Shown here piece by piece: positions 20,229 through 29,765 of a stretch of 64,000 nt of DNA (positions within the stretch are counted from its first letter, which is position 1; every line of letters starts with the position of its first letter). The stretch is from a bacterium (GTDB taxonomy: Bacteria; Oederibacteriota; CAKKQC01). The notes under the pieces were generated by a model that was not told the DNA's origin, ran no database searches, and was given only the letters and a program-made list of their open reading frames with translations. The stretch lies in NCBI GenBank assembly GCA_919901855.1, contig CAKKQC010000028.1, positions 62,001-126,000 of the forward strand. Direction: 5' to 3'. A program made the position numbers and the translations under genes.

Positions 20229-21974
20229 CTACGGCAGGGCGAGGGCGGATTTGATCCGGGCGAGGTCCTCGGGGATGACGCGCGTGTACGGGAAGCGCAG
20301 CGCCCGGGCGAGCGCGACCCTGGCCTCGGCCCGGTCGCCGGCGTCGTACCACCGCGCCGCGAGCTGGGTCCAAGACGCCGCGGGGGCACCGGCCACCTCG
20401 GCGAACCGCGATTTCGCCGGGTAGGCGGCGAACGCGGACCTCCAGCGGAAGCGGGCCAGGTGCAGGCCGAACGCGGTGGTCCGCGGCAGGGGCGCCTCGG
20501 CGCCCGCGCGCCCGACGCGGAAGCCGGCGCCGTCCGGGAGCAGCCGGAATCCGCCCGCGCACTCGGCGTTCGCGAGGTACGTGAAGACGATCGGACGCTT
20601 GCCGAAGTGCGACCGCAGGAAGATGTTGATCAGGTCCTCGGGAATCACCGTCCGCCCCCAGGGGATGATCGCGGGATCGAGGACCGTGAAACCCGGGTGC
20701 AGGGCCTCGACCTGGGCATGGTGCCAGAGCCGCGTCAGGAACGGGCGGTGGATCACGACGACGTCGAGCCGCTCGCCGAGGACGCGCTGGGCGTAGACGA
20801 CGGGGAAGAAGTCGTCGTCGTGCTGGGTCACGAGGATTCCGTCCCGGGGCGTGCTCGCGAGCAGGTTCCGGCCCCAATCCAGCGCGCCGACGTAGCGGGA
20901 GAGGTCCGCGGCGGGGAGGCTTCGGAGCCCCGCGTGCGCGGCGAGCAGCACGCCCAGGGCCGCGGCTACCGGGGGTCCGGCGCGGCCGGCCGGCCGGGCG
21001 AGGGACCCCGCGGCCAGCAGGGCCAGGAACGCGACCACGGGCAGGAGGTAGTAGCCGACGCCCGCGATCTGGAAGGACGAGACCAGCCAGACCGCGATCC
21101 CCGCTCCGGCGATCCCGGCGACCAGGGGAGAGCGCGCGCGGCACCAAAGTGCGACCCCGCCGAGGAGCGCGAGGACGACGAGCGGCCAGCCGGCCTGCCG
21201 GACCAGCTCGGGCAAGCCGGTCGTGGCGACGCGGAGGAGCTTCTCGCCCGCCGAGTAGGCGGCGAACCGGCCCGAGTACTCCTTCGCGGAGAGATACCGC
21301 TCCAGCATCCGGGCCGAGTCGAGCCGGGCGTACATGAGCGACGGGGTGGCGGAAGAGAGGAGGGGGAGGGCGACGGGCTTGAGCGACACGCCGAGTCCGC
21401 CGAGCAGGCACAGGATCACGAGCCGGCGCCGGTCGATCCAGAGCCGGCGCTGCCATGCGAGCCCGAGCACGGCCGGGGCGAGGTAGAGCGTGGTCATGTG
21501 GTGCGCGAACGAGATTCCGCCCAGGAGCGCGAGGGAGTCCAGCCGTCGCGCCGGGATCTGCCCGGCTCGCCAGCAGAGCCATATGAGCGCGGAGAGGAGA
21601 GCGAGGTTTAGCGGGTACTTGTCCGCGAGCGAGCTCTGGAGCGCCGCCGCGGGCGTCCACGCGAGGGCGAGTCCGCAGCCGGCGGCCGCGAGCCGGCCGG
21701 TCCCGAGACACTCGCGTGCGCAGCCGTAGACGAAGACCGCGGCGAGCGCCGAGCACCCCGCCGAAAGGCACGCGAGCCGGAACCCGGGCGACCCGACGGG
21801 GAGGAGGGCGGCGAGCTTCCCCGCGAGAAGGTACAGCGGGTACCCGGGCGGGTGCGTGAGCGTGAGCGTGACCGCCGCCGTCGCGAACTCCCCGGCGTCC
21901 TCGAGCGCGAGCCCCGGGCCCATGAGCCGGAGCGACACGCCGAACGCGAGGAGGAAGAGGAGGGGGGCCGTCAT
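20229..21974 (-). CDS. DUF2723 (GT-C, family GT117-like) membrane glycosyltransferase
   Basis: A 581-aa protein with about ten hydrophobic helices. The N-terminal signature GLALEDAGEFATAAVTLTLTHPPGYPLYLL matches the DUF2723/TMEM260-like family, where the D-x-GEF motif and the HPPGYPLY loop are conserved and are thought to form the catalytic centre of a polyprenyl-phosphate-sugar-dependent transferase. A soluble periplasmic domain contains LVTQHDDDFFPVVYAQRVLGERLDVVVIH. The C-terminus has one TPR-like pair. It is the last gene of the rimP-to-phosphoesterase operon, 18 bases after the phosphoesterase stop codon. The acceptor is unknown. Confidence 0.8.
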   Translation of the reverse strand: MTAPLLFLLAFGVSLRLMGPGLALEDAGEFATAAVTLTLTHPPGYPLYLLAGKLAALLPVGSPGFRLACLSAGCSALAAVFVYGCARECLGTGRLAAAGCGLALAWTPAAALQSSLADKYPLNLALLSALIWLCWRAGQIPARRLDSLALLGGISFAHHMTTLYLAPAVLGLAWQRRLWIDRRRLVILCLLGGLGVSLKPVALPLLSSATPSLMYARLDSARMLERYLSAKEYSGRFAAYSAGEKLLRVATTGLPELVRQAGWPLVVLALLGGVALWCRARSPLVAGIAGAGIAVWLVSSFQIAGVGYYLLPVVAFLALLAAGSLARPAGRAGPPVAAALGVLLAAHAGLRSLPAADLSRYVGALDWGRNLLASTPRDGILVTQHDDDFFPVVYAQRVLGERLDVVVIHRPFLTRLWHHAQVEALHPGFTVLDPAIIPWGRTVIPEDLINIFLRSHFGKRPIVFTYLANAECAGGFRLLPDGAGFRVGRAGAEAPLPRTTAFGLHLARFRWRSAFAAYPAKSRFAEVAGAPAASWTQLAARWYDAGDRAEARVALARALRFPYTRVIPEDLARIKSALALP

Positions 21975-21992
21975 GCCGGCCCCACGGTCCGT

Positions 21993-22727
21993 CTAGAGCC
22001 CATTCTCCAGCCGGTCGGCCAGGATCGGCGGTAGGCCCGCCTCCCGGATCTTGCGCTGGGCCGCGGACACGTCGTAGGCGACGCGGTGGAGCGCGACCGT
22101 GCCCGCGTCCGTATCGTACACCGCGAAAGCGGCCCGCGTGTCGCCGTCGCGCGGCTGGCCGGTCGAGCCGACGTTCACGAGGTAGCGGTAGCTGGGCTCG
22201 AGGTGCAGGCTCGTGCCGAGGAAGCGGTAGAACTCGTCCTCGCGGTTGACGAGGATCAGTTGCTGGTGCGAGTGGCCGACGAAGATTACGCGGGCCTGCG
22301 TGGCACCGAAGCTCTGGGCGAGGTCCGCCGGGCGCATGCGCGTGTGGACGTAGTGCCAGTGCTCGGGCTCGAAGGGGGAAGAGTGGACGAGGAGGGTGTC
22401 GTTGATGGTCTCCGACGCCGGAAGGCCCCGCAGCCAGGCCTTGTGTTCCTCGCTCAGCCTGTTCATCGTCCACGCCACCGCCGCCCGCGCGTTCGGGTTG
22501 AAGTGGGCGGCGTCCTCGGAGCCCGTGCAGGCGGCATCGTGGTTGCCCAGGATGACGACCTGGGCGGCCTCGCGGACGCGGTCGATGCACTCGCCGGGGT
22601 TGGCGCCGTAGCCGACGACATCGCCGAGGCACCAGAGCCGGTCCATGCCCAGCCGGGCCAGCTCGTCGAGGACGGCGTTGAGCGACTCGATATTACCGTG
22701 CACGTCGGAGAACACGCCGACCTTCAT
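21993..22727 (-). CDS. YfcE/MJ0936-type metallophosphoesterase
   Basis: A 244-aa calcineurin-like phosphoesterase. The metal-binding motifs are all present: D8-V-H10 in FSDVHGN, GDVVGYGANP, GNHD, and the C-terminal VGHSH. The protein opens directly with the MKVGVFSDVHGN strand, so the ATG at 22727 is the right start although the frame stays open further upstream. Its start codon overlaps the nrnA stop codon (ATGA). Such enzymes hydrolyse phosphodiesters or 2',3'-cyclic nucleotides, and the natural substrate here is unknown. The pairing with NrnA suggests a link to nucleotide turnover. Confidence 0.88.
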   Translation of the reverse strand: MKVGVFSDVHGNIESLNAVLDELARLGMDRLWCLGDVVGYGANPGECIDRVREAAQVVILGNHDAACTGSEDAAHFNPNARAAVAWTMNRLSEEHKAWLRGLPASETINDTLLVHSSPFEPEHWHYVHTRMRPADLAQSFGATQARVIFVGHSHQQLILVNREDEFYRFLGTSLHLEPSYRYLVNVGSTGQPRDGDTRAAFAVYDTDAGTVALHRVAYDVSAAQRKIREAGLPPILADRLENGL

Positions 22728-23710
22728 CGCGCCTTTTGCCTGCGCATCGCGGCTCGGAGGGCGGGGGCAAGCTTCCGCCGGGCCTCGGCGATCGTCATGT
22801 GCTCGAGCGTGCAGCCGGCGGCGTACGCATGCCCGCCGCCGCCGAAACGCTGGGCGATCCGGTGCAGGGGCAGGGACATCTTGGCGCGCAGGCTCGCGCG
22901 GACGTCCCCCTGCGGCGTCTCCCGCAGGAACACGGCGACGCAGACGCCGCCGATGGCGCGCGGGTACTCGACGAAATCCTCGGCGTCCACCTCGGTGGCG
23001 CCGAAGTCCGTGAAGTCCTTCCGGGCGAGGGACATCCACGCGACGCCGTCCGCGACCGCGAGGGTGCCCAGGGAGCGGCCGAGGAGCCTGAGCCGGCGGA
23101 CGGGGAAGCACTCGTAGACGGCCTCGCCGACCTCGCGGGGGTTGACCCCGGCCTCGACAAGCCGTGAGGCGAGGTTGAGCACCTCGGCGGTCGTGTTGTT
23201 GTACCGGAAGCCCCCTGTCTCGGTGTAGAGCCCCACGTAGAAGGCGGTCGCGATGTCGCGCGTGAGCGGGACGCCCAGCCGGATCCGGAGCGTCTCGGCC
23301 AGCAGGATCTCGGCGGGCATGGTCGCGTCGACGAGGTTGATGTCGCCGTATCCGCGGTTGCCCAGGTGGTGGTCCATGTTGACGAGCACCTTCGCCCGGC
23401 GGGCGACGGCGCCGCACACGCCGGCCCGCTCGGGGGTCGCGCACTCGAGCGTGAAGGCGAGGTCGAACCGGCGCGGCAGTTCGGCGGCGCCCGTCCGGAT
23501 CCGGCGGGACCAGGGGAGGAACCGGTACCGGGCCGGCACCGGGTCCTCGTTCGCCATCGTGACCTTGAGCCCGAGGCGGGTGCAGGCGATGGCGATGGCG
23601 ATCTGGGAGCCCAGCGCGTCCCCGTCGGGCCGCTGGTGCACCGTCAGGAAGACCGACCGGGACGCGCGGATGGCGCGGACGACTTCGTCGAAGGGCAGGG
23701 GATGGGGCAT
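22724..23710 (-). CDS. nrnA: DHH family oligoribonuclease/pAp phosphatase (NrnA-like)
   Basis: A 328-aa DHH/DHHA1 protein that degrades 2-5-nt RNAs and can dephosphorylate pAp. Motif I HQRPDGDALGS (H25, D29, D31), the DHH motif in VNMDHHLGNRGYGDINLVD, and the DHHA1 glycine loop RFGGGGHAYAAGC at the C-terminus are intact. Its ATG overlaps the rbfA stop codon (ATGA), and its own stop overlaps the phosphoesterase start. An nrnA next to rbfA in the nusA-infB operon is a common arrangement in several phyla, here without truB in between. Confidence 0.92.
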   Translation of the reverse strand: MPHPLPFDEVVRAIRASRSVFLTVHQRPDGDALGSQIAIAIACTRLGLKVTMANEDPVPARYRFLPWSRRIRTGAAELPRRFDLAFTLECATPERAGVCGAVARRAKVLVNMDHHLGNRGYGDINLVDATMPAEILLAETLRIRLGVPLTRDIATAFYVGLYTETGGFRYNNTTAEVLNLASRLVEAGVNPREVGEAVYECFPVRRLRLLGRSLGTLAVADGVAWMSLARKDFTDFGATEVDAEDFVEYPRAIGGVCVAVFLRETPQGDVRASLRAKMSLPLHRIAQRFGGGGHAYAAGCTLEHMTIAEARRKLAPALRAAMRRQKAR

Positions 23711-24132
23711 CAAGGGGCTCCGTCCCCACCGCCCCCGCTGCCGCCATCCCCCGTGCCGCCCGTGGTGGGGCCCCCGGTCCCACGTTCGCGCTTGATCGCG
23801 TTCAGGAGGTCGGTGATGTGTTGGGCGTGGACCAGCCCGTCGTCGTACTCGAACGCGAGCTCGGGAATGGTCTTGAGCCGGAGCCGGAGCTTGAGCTCGC
23901 GATGGATGAATCCCGAAGCGTGTGTCATCCCCGCGATGAGGGCGCCGCGCTTGGGCTCTTCGAGCAGGGTGGAGACGTGGACGTGGGCTCGCGCGAGATC
24001 GGGCGATATACGGACTCGCAGGATCGTGAAGTCCTGGTCGGCGACCCGCGGGTCGTGGACCGTTCTCCGGATGATGTCCGTGAGTTCCTCTCGCAGCTGG
24101 TCGGCCACGCGCAACAGCCGTCGGTTCCCCAT
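23710..24132 (-). CDS. rbfA: Ribosome-binding factor A
   Basis: A 140-aa KH-like 30S maturation factor needed for 16S rRNA 5'-end processing. The core (RVADQLREELTDIIRRTVHDPRV...FTILRVRISPDLARAHVHVS) is typical. The C-terminus adds an unstructured Gly-rich tail of about 22 residues not needed for the fold. The ATG at 24132 starts the conserved part; the frame is open up to 24180. TACAAT lies 13 bases before this ATG inside the short gap after infB, so an internal promoter is possible. Confidence 0.9.
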   Translation of the reverse strand: MGNRRLLRVADQLREELTDIIRRTVHDPRVADQDFTILRVRISPDLARAHVHVSTLLEEPKRGALIAGMTHASGFIHRELKLRLRLKTIPELAFEYDDGLVHAQHITDLLNAIKRERGTGGPTTGGTGDGGSGGGGDGAP

Positions 24133-24145
24133 GATGTCAGGCCCG

Positions 24146-24151
24146 ATTGTA
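24146..24151 (-). promoter_or_regulatory. -10-like TACAAT upstream of rbfA
   Basis: It lies on the minus strand in the gap between infB and rbfA, 13 bases before the rbfA ATG. It is a candidate internal promoter for rbfA-nrnA-phosphoesterase-GT. The -35 is not clear. Confidence 0.3.
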
Positions 24152-24204
24152 GCGTAATTCAGGCGGCCCGGACGGGCCAACGCGCGAACGTGGTGGGCGC
24201 CCCC

Positions 24205-26388
24205 CTAGAGGCGGAGCTTCTCCTGCACGAGGGTCTGCGTGTAGACCTCAAGGACGTCGCCGACCTGGAAGTCGTTGAACCCCTCGGTCGAGAGGCCGCA
24301 TTCGTACCCGGCGCCGACCTCGCGGACGTCCTCCTTGAACCGGCGGAGTCCCGAAATGGTGGCGTCGCGGACGACCGCGCCGCCGCGCATGACGCGGACC
24401 TTCTCGCCCCGGAGAATCTTGCCGGAGGTCACGAAGCATCCGGCCACCGTGCCGCGCGGGGTCCGGAAAGTGGCGCGCACCTCGACCCGGCCCAGTGACA
24501 CGTCCTCGACCTTGGGGGCGAGGAGCCCTTCCATCGCCTTCTTGAGGTCCTCGATCGCGTTGTAGATGATGTCGTAGGTCCGGATCTCGACGCCCTCCTG
24601 GCGGGCGAGGGGTTCGACCTGTGGCTCGATGCCGACGTTGAAGCCGATGATGACCGCGTCCGACGCGGCGGCCAGTGCGATGTCGGAGGCGTTGACCGGG
24701 CCGACGCCCTCGTGGATGGGCCGGAGCTTGACCTGCTCGTTCGTGAGCCGGCCGAAAGCGCCCGAAACGGCCTCGAGCGAGCCCTGGACGTCCGCCTTGA
24801 GGATGAGGTGCAGTTCCTTGGTCTCGCCCGCCTTGACGCTCTGCGAAACGTCCTGGAGCGTGATGTGCTGGCGGCGCAGGCGCTCCGTGTTGACGCGGGT
24901 GAGGTGCGCCTCGGCGAGGTCGCGCGCCTCCCGCTCGTCGGTCACGACGCGCAGGGGGACGCCCGCCTCGGGGACCGCTGAGAGGCCCAGGAGCTCGATC
25001 GGCGTCGACGGCCCGGCCTCCTTCAGGGTGTGCCCCTTGTCGTCGAGCATCTGGCGCACGCGGCCGGACGCGCTGCCCGCCGTCACGATGTCGCCCGCGT
25101 GCAGGGTGCCGTGCTGGATGAGGACGGTGGCCGTGGGGCCGCGGGACTTGTGCATGCGCGCCTCGAGCACGGTCCCCTCGGCCGGTCCGTCCGGGTCCGC
25201 CCGGAGTTCGAGTAGCTCGGCTTCCAGCAGGAGCATCTCGAGCAGCTTGTCGATCCCGGTCTTGGTCCGGGCTGAGACGTCGACCATGATCGTCTTGCCG
25301 CCCCACTCCTCGGGGTTGAGGCCCTTGCCCGAGAGCTCCTGCCGGACGCGCGCCGGGTTGGCCCCGGGCTTGTCCATCTTGTTGACCGCGACGACGATGG
25401 GCACGCCGGCCGCGTTGGCGTGGTCGATCGCCTCGACGGTCTGCGGCATGACGCCGTCGTCCGCCGCGACGACGAGGACGACGACGTCGGTCACCTTGGC
25501 GCCTCGCGCGCGCAGGGCCGTGAAGGCCTCGTGGCCGGGCGTGTCCAGGAACACGACCTCACCGCCCTTGGCCAGGTGCACCTTGAAGGCCGAGATGTGC
25601 TGCGTGATGCCGCCGGCCTCGCCCGAGGCGACGTCGGTGGACCGGATCGCGTCCAGGAGGCTCGTCTTTCCGTGGTCGACGTGCCCCATGATCGTGACCA
25701 CGGGCGCGCGGGTTTTCTGGTTCGCGGAGACCGCACGGGCGGGCCCGGCGGCTGCTCTTGCAGCCGGGGGGTCCGGCACGTCGAACTCGAACTTCTTCGC
25801 GATCATGCGGACGACCTCGAGGTTGATCCGCTGGTTGAGGGTGATCATCTTCATCTCTTTTTCGGTAAGCAGGGCCTTGATGATCTCGGAGGCTTTGAGG
25901 TCGAGCGATCGCGCCAGTTCCACCAGCGTGACCGGCCCCGTGTACTTGTACACCCGTCGGGTGGGCGCGGGCTTGGGGGTCGGCGGCGGTGGTGGGGTAG
26001 AGACGGCAGGTGCGGGTGCGGTCGCGACGGCGGGCTCCGACCGGCCTGGGGCCTTCGCCGGCACCGGATCTGCCGCCGGGGCCAGGGGCGCAGCCACCGT
26101 CGGCTTCGATGCCGGGACGGCGGGGGCCGCGGCCGCAGTCTTCGCTGGCGACGACGCCGGGGCTGCAGCGGCCGCGGGCGCGGCGGCCGGGGCCGTTGGT
26201 GTCGCGGCCGGTGCGGCGGGTGCCTTCACTACCGCGCCGGTGAAGTGTTCGAGCGCCGCATCGTGCTGCGGCTGGGTCAGCGACGCGATCGCGCTCTTCG
26301 CCGGCAGGCCCTTCTCCTTGAGGAAGGCTATGAGCTCCTTGCTCGTGATGCCGAGCTCCTTCGCCAGCTTGAAGACGGCGACGGCCAT
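24205..26388 (-). CDS. infB: Translation initiation factor IF-2
   Basis: A 727-aa GTPase that places fMet-tRNA on the 30S subunit. An N-terminal IF2_N domain ([27 protein letters not shown]) is followed by an Ala/Pro linker (about residues 50-145), a second IF2_N-like module ([21 protein letters not shown]), and then the G domain with G1 GHVDHGKT (residues 235-242), G3 DTPGHEAF and G4 NKMD. Domains II-IV complete the protein. Length is in the short range for IF-2. Its ATG overlaps the nusA stop codon (ATGA). ylxR and rplGA-like genes often found between nusA and infB are absent. Confidence 0.97.
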   Translation of the reverse strand: MAVAVFKLAKELGITSKELIAFLKEKGLPAKSAIASLTQPQHDAALEHFTGAVVKAPAAPAATPTAPAAAPAAAAAPASSPAKTAAAAPAVPASKPTVAAPLAPAADPVPAKAPGRSEPAVATAPAPAVSTPPPPPTPKPAPTRRVYKYTGPVTLVELARSLDLKASEIIKALLTEKEMKMITLNQRINLEVVRMIAKKFEFDVPDPPAARAAAGPARAVSANQKTRAPVVTIMGHVDHGKTSLLDAIRSTDVASGEAGGITQHISAFKVHLAKGGEVVFLDTPGHEAFTALRARGAKVTDVVVLVVAADDGVMPQTVEAIDHANAAGVPIVVAVNKMDKPGANPARVRQELSGKGLNPEEWGGKTIMVDVSARTKTGIDKLLEMLLLEAELLELRADPDGPAEGTVLEARMHKSRGPTATVLIQHGTLHAGDIVTAGSASGRVRQMLDDKGHTLKEAGPSTPIELLGLSAVPEAGVPLRVVTDEREARDLAEAHLTRVNTERLRRQHITLQDVSQSVKAGETKELHLILKADVQGSLEAVSGAFGRLTNEQVKLRPIHEGVGPVNASDIALAAASDAVIIGFNVGIEPQVEPLARQEGVEIRTYDIIYNAIEDLKKAMEGLLAPKVEDVSLGRVEVRATFRTPRGTVAGCFVTSGKILRGEKVRVMRGGAVVRDATISGLRRFKEDVREVGAGYECGLSTEGFNDFQVGDVLEVYTQTLVQEKLRL

Positions 26389-27659
26389 CAGGTGCCCGCC
26401 TTGTCCGGCGACTCTGCGGCCGGGGCCGCCGGAGCGTCAGCAGTCGGCTCCGTCGGGGCTGCGGGCTCCGCGCTCGGCATCGCCGGTTCTGTGGACGGTT
26501 CGACGGGCGCCATCACATCCCCGGCGGCCTCCGTCGGGGCGGCGCCTTCGGCCGGGGCGGCACCTTCCACCGGCGCCGGTACGGACGTGCCGTCGGCCAC
26601 CGTGCCCTCAGCGGGCCCTCCGCGCAGTTCCGCCTCGGTCATGATCTCGACTTTCCAACCCGTGAGCTTCGAGGCGAGCCGCGCGTTCTGCCCTCCGCGG
26701 CCGATCAGGTGGGTGAGCTGGTTGTGGTCCGTGGCCACGGCGATCATGGACCGCGCGGCGTCGTCCTTGACGACGCGCGTGGGCTTCGCGGGCGAGAGCG
26801 CGTTGATCAGGAACGTCTCGGGATCCTCGGCCCACATGACGACGTCCATCTTCTCGCCGTGCAGTTCCTGCACGACGGCCTGAACGCGCATGCCCTTCAT
26901 GCCGATGCAGGCGCCGACGGGGTCCACGTTGCGGTCGTGGGACATGACCGCGACTTTCGACCTGGAGCCGGGCTCGCGCGCGACGGCCTTGATCTCGACG
27001 ACGCCCTGCGCGACCTCGGGGACCTCGGCTTCGAACAGGAAGCGGACGAGTTCCGGGCGGCTCCGGGACGCAATGATGTGGGGGCCGCGCGGCGTCATGG
27101 TGACGTCCGCGACGTAGACCTTGAGGTGCTCGCCGGGCCGGTAGTCCTCCTTCGGGATCTGCTCGCTGCCCGGCAGGACGGACTCGACGTCGCCGAGGTC
27201 GAGGATGACAAGCTTGCCGCGGCGCTGCTTGACGACGCTCGTGACGGCCTTCCCGATCTTGTCCTTGAATTCGCCGTACTGGCTCTCGCGCTCGACCTCT
27301 CGGACGCGCTGGAGCACGATGTGCTTCGCGGTCTGGGCCGCGATGCGCCCGAGATCGTCCATGGGAATCTGGATCGTGACCTCCTCGCCCGCGGCCGCGT
27401 CGGCGCGCGTGCGCTTCGCTTCCACCAGCGAGATCTCGTCCGGCGTGGCCGGTTTGCCCGCCACGACGACGCGCTTGACCGTGACCTTCATGTCGCCGGT
27501 CGCGTCGCTGTAGAGGACTTCGACCCGCTCCGGCGTGACGCCGAGCGTCTTGCGCGCCGCGGAGAGCAGGGCGGATTCCACGATCTCGCGGATGGTCTCG
27601 CGGCTCATGCGCTTGCCGCGCTCGAGCTGCTGGATGGCTTCGATGAAGTTGGGCTTCAC
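26388..27659 (-). CDS. nusA: Transcription elongation/termination factor NusA
   Basis: A 423-aa RNA polymerase-binding factor for pausing, termination and antitermination. Domain order: NTD (residues 1-125), S1 (about 130-200), KH1 with [31 protein letters not shown]2 with [23 protein letters not shown] low-complexity Ala/Pro/Glu tail of about 70 residues (355-423) replaces the acidic repeats of E. coli NusA. GTG start overlapping the rimP stop codon (GTGA). The tail resembles the IF-2 linker in composition. Confidence 0.96.
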   Translation of the reverse strand: MKPNFIEAIQQLERGKRMSRETIREIVESALLSAARKTLGVTPERVEVLYSDATGDMKVTVKRVVVAGKPATPDEISLVEAKRTRADAAAGEEVTIQIPMDDLGRIAAQTAKHIVLQRVREVERESQYGEFKDKIGKAVTSVVKQRRGKLVILDLGDVESVLPGSEQIPKEDYRPGEHLKVYVADVTMTPRGPHIIASRSRPELVRFLFEAEVPEVAQGVVEIKAVAREPGSRSKVAVMSHDRNVDPVGACIGMKGMRVQAVVQELHGEKMDVVMWAEDPETFLINALSPAKPTRVVKDDAARSMIAVATDHNQLTHLIGRGGQNARLASKLTGWKVEIMTEAELRGGPAEGTVADGTSVPAPVEGAAPAEGAAPTEAAGDVMAPVEPSTEPAMPSAEPAAPTEPTADAPAAPAAESPDKAGT

Positions 27660-28129
27660 GACGCGGCCCCCCGGGGCCCGAACGGGACCTCGCGGCGGGC
27701 TTCCAGGACCTCGGTCAGCGGGATCGTGCGGCGGGAGCCGTCCCGGAGCGCGAGCGTGAGCCCGGCCTCGCCGGCATCGGCCAGCGTGCCCGTGACCGCC
27801 CCCGACCGGACGCCCCGCAGGGCCACGCGCAGGGGGTGGCCGACCTGGCGGCGGAAGTCCCGGAGCGTCGTCAGCGGACGGTCGGCCCCCGGCGAGGAGA
27901 CCTCGAGGACATGGCGGAACGGCACCAGGTCCGCCGCGTCAATGGCGGCCTCGACCGCCCGGCTCACGGTCTCGCAGTCGGTGAGCGTGGTCGGGCCGGA
28001 CTCCCGCTCGATCGTGAGCCGGAGCACCTGCCGGCCGCTGTCGCGCACGAGCGTAACGTCGAGCAACTCCGCTCCTTCCGCCCGGCACAGGGGCTGGGCC
28101 ACATCCCGGACCTTCGCGACAATATCCAT
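27656..28129 (-). CDS. rimP: Ribosome maturation factor RimP
   Basis: A 157-aa 30S assembly factor. The family pattern is clear: AELLDVTLVRDSGRQVLRLTIERE in the N-terminal domain, DCETVSRAVEAAID, then FRHVLEVSSPGADRPL, ending in the SH3-like domain with IPLTEVLEARREVPF. The start ATG at 28129 has a Shine-Dalgarno-like AAAGGAT 9-10 bases upstream; the frame remains open to 28252 but that stretch is the mRNA leader. First gene of the rimP-nusA-infB-rbfA-nrnA operon. Confidence 0.93.
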   Translation of the reverse strand: MDIVAKVRDVAQPLCRAEGAELLDVTLVRDSGRQVLRLTIERESGPTTLTDCETVSRAVEAAIDAADLVPFRHVLEVSSPGADRPLTTLRDFRRQVGHPLRVALRGVRSGAVTGTLADAGEAGLTLALRDGSRRTIPLTEVLEARREVPFGPRGAAS

Positions 28130-28190
28130 GGTCTGGTCATCCTTTCGGCACGCCCCGGCGGCCGGACCTTCGAGGGGCCCCGAACAGCAT

Positions 28191-28218
28191 GAAGAGTGGG
28201 GGACTGCCCCCACTCTTC
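28191..28218 (-). promoter_or_regulatory. Strong hairpin in the rimP-nusA-infB mRNA leader
   Basis: A perfect 12-bp stem (GAAGAGTGGGGG and its complement) with a 4-base loop. It lies about 5 bases after the predicted transcription start and ends about 60 bases before the rimP ATG. There is no T-run after it on either strand, so it is not a plain intrinsic terminator. It could stabilise the mRNA 5' end or bind a regulator. Confidence 0.6.
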
Positions 28219-28229
28219 CGCCTCCATGG

Positions 28230-28259
28230 ATTAGAACATGTGTTATCCGCACTTATCAA
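28230..28259 (-). promoter_or_regulatory. Sigma-70 promoter of the rimP operon
   Basis: On the minus strand TTGATA (28259-28254) and TCTAAT (28235-28230) are separated by 18 bases; each matches consensus at 5 of 6 positions. They sit in the only clearly A/T-rich stretch of this region. Predicted start near 28223, giving a leader of about 95 bases. Confidence 0.65.
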
Positions 28260-28331
28260 CCCGTCAATTAAATGTATGACCCGTCTGCGTTTCAGAATGG
28301 GACGCGAGAGGTGTGGCCATGTCTCGCATCC

Positions 28332-28361
28332 TTGACAACCGTCAGTGCGCTCCCGTATCCT
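28332..28361 (+). promoter_or_regulatory. Sigma-70 promoter of the exported-protein cluster
   Basis: TTGACA (28332-28337, perfect -35) and TATCCT (28356-28361) are separated by 18 bases. Predicted start near 28368, giving a leader of about 90 bases before the ATG at 28458. Bases 28262-28331 upstream hold no other feature I can support. Confidence 0.65.
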
Positions 28362-28457
28362 CACCGTTATGGGGCCTGTGAGGTCCCGGAGAGACGGTCT
28401 TCTCGTGAGTTCTGGGTTTGGAAGAGTCAATGGTCAAAGCTACAAGGAGGCAAGGCA

Positions 28458-29150
28458 ATGCGCAAAACCGTAGCAATCCTGCTCGTCGCCGTGTGTGCGG
28501 TGGCGGCGGGCGGTCAGGTCGCGAAGGCGGCGGACCGGGCAGGGGTCGGCCTCGAATGGTCGATCGGTCCGGCGATGTCGCTCAGCGGCTTCGACATGAA
28601 GATGGGCCAGCAGTTCACGCTCAGCTGGAAGGTGTCAGAGAGCTTCTCGGTCGGGGTGTGGAATGGGAACGGGCTCTTCCGTGGGGAGAAGACGTACACG
28701 GACAACACGGCCGTTCCGTTGAAGCACACGCTCGTGACGCAGGGCACGACTTCGTCGAACGGCATCACGCTTTTGACGACGTTCCCCGGGATCTCGCTTC
28801 TCGATCTGGGTATCAACGTCGGCGTCGAGACCTTCACCGGCGGTGCCGCAACCGAGAATGTGCACACTGACGGGAGTGCGGGAGTTCCCGGACACTTCGG
28901 TGCTCCGGTGGCCCTGACCACCACGGCTGCCGTCCTCGGGATCGCGGCCAAGATTCACCTGATCAAGGCCGAAACCAAGACCGTGATGACGGACATCGGC
29001 ATCCTGGCTGGCCTCAACTTCGTCGAGTTTGCGGACACGGCCGTGTTCGGGACCCAGCAAGCCGTGGGCACCGTTCCATTGAAGAACATCGACTCCGTGG
29101 GTAGCTATAACAACCTCACGGTGATGATCAACGCGGCTCTCTGGTTCTGA
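28458..29150 (+). CDS. Exported barrel-like protein of unknown function
   Basis: A 230-aa protein with a clear signal peptide (MRKTVAILLVAVCAVAAGGQVAKA). The mature part is rich in alternating hydrophobic/polar strands and Gly, and ends in ALWF. A C-terminal aromatic residue after alternating residues is the usual recognition signal for outer-membrane beta-barrels, so it is probably a small barrel protein. The start is set by a strong AAGGAGG 7 bases before the ATG and by the signal peptide. Lower GC and strong ribosome binding compared with neighbours suggest high expression. I do not recognise the family. Confidence 0.75.
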   Translation: MRKTVAILLVAVCAVAAGGQVAKAADRAGVGLEWSIGPAMSLSGFDMKMGQQFTLSWKVSESFSVGVWNGNGLFRGEKTYTDNTAVPLKHTLVTQGTTSSNGITLLTTFPGISLLDLGINVGVETFTGGAATENVHTDGSAGVPGHFGAPVALTTTAAVLGIAAKIHLIKAETKTVMTDIGILAGLNFVEFADTAVFGTQQAVGTVPLKNIDSVGSYNNLTVMINAALWF

Positions 29151-29181
29151 TACGATCACTACAAGAGGAGACAAGAACACT

Positions 29182-29673
29182 ATGAAGAAGCTCTTTGCGG
29201 TGGCAGTGGTGCTTTCGCTGGCGGGGACGGCTTCGGCGGCGAGTGTCGCATTCGACTTCGGAACCAACTTCTACCACCCGACGGCCTCGGGCTATCTGAC
29301 CCAGAACGGCCAGAACTTCCTGGTGAGCTGGAATCTGGACAACGACCTAGGCCTCGGCGTTTACACCGAGCTCAGCAACTGGAGCAACGTCACGGGAACC
29401 GGCACGCTGGCGGTCTCGGCGATCTCGATTGCCAAGGGTGTCGTGAAGAACGTCGCGGTGGGTCTGAACCTCGGTTCCGGCACGACGGCTACCAACACGC
29501 GGCCGCTCGCGGACATCTTCGGGGTGGTGAACATCCTGTCGGGGTCGGGCGAGAAGGTCTCTGGTGCGCTTCGGGCCACGGCCTCGGCGCGGTTCTGCCA
29601 GGCGCAGTTGCAGGCGGCGGGACAGGTTGCTGACGGCTACAGCGTCGGGCTCTCGGTCCAGGTTGGGTTCTGA
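29182..29673 (+). CDS. Small exported barrel-like protein
   Basis: A 163-aa protein with signal peptide MKKLFAVAVVLSLAGTASA. The mature part has alternating strands (FLVSWNLDNDLGLGVYTEL) and ends in SVQVGF, a C-terminal Phe as in outer-membrane barrels. AGAGGAG precedes the ATG by 11 bases. It follows the 28458 gene by 31 bases, so both are likely on one transcript ended by the terminator at 29707-29756. The strand pattern (gene 1 has QFTLSWKVSESFSVGVW, this one has NFLVSWNLDNDLGLGVY) suggests the two are distant paralogues. Confidence 0.7.
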   Translation: MKKLFAVAVVLSLAGTASAASVAFDFGTNFYHPTASGYLTQNGQNFLVSWNLDNDLGLGVYTELSNWSNVTGTGTLAVSAISIAKGVVKNVAVGLNLGSGTTATNTRPLADIFGVVNILSGSGEKVSGALRATASARFCQAQLQAAGQVADGYSVGLSVQVGF

Positions 29674-29706
29674 GCTGACGGTATAGGAACGTTTCGATCG
29701 TGTTTC

Positions 29707-29756
29707 GGGAGGCCTCCGGCGCCGGTTCCGGTGAAGGGGGCCTCCCTGTCTTTTTT
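29707..29756 (+). terminator. Intrinsic terminator after the first two exported-protein genes
   Basis: GGGAGGCC (29707-29714) pairs with GGCCTCCC (29739-29746), with smaller CCGG pairings in the loop. The stem is followed by TGTCTTTTTT. It sits only 10 bases before the ATG of the next gene. Confidence 0.8.
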
Positions 29757-29765
29757 CATTCCTTC

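Noticed and set aside
28242-28250. TTATCCGCA, close to a DnaA box, in the A/T-rich gap before rimP
   Set aside because: It is a single imperfect site with no cluster, no dnaA/dnaN nearby and no strand-wide gene-orientation switch. The A/T-rich stretch is explained by the two divergent promoters.
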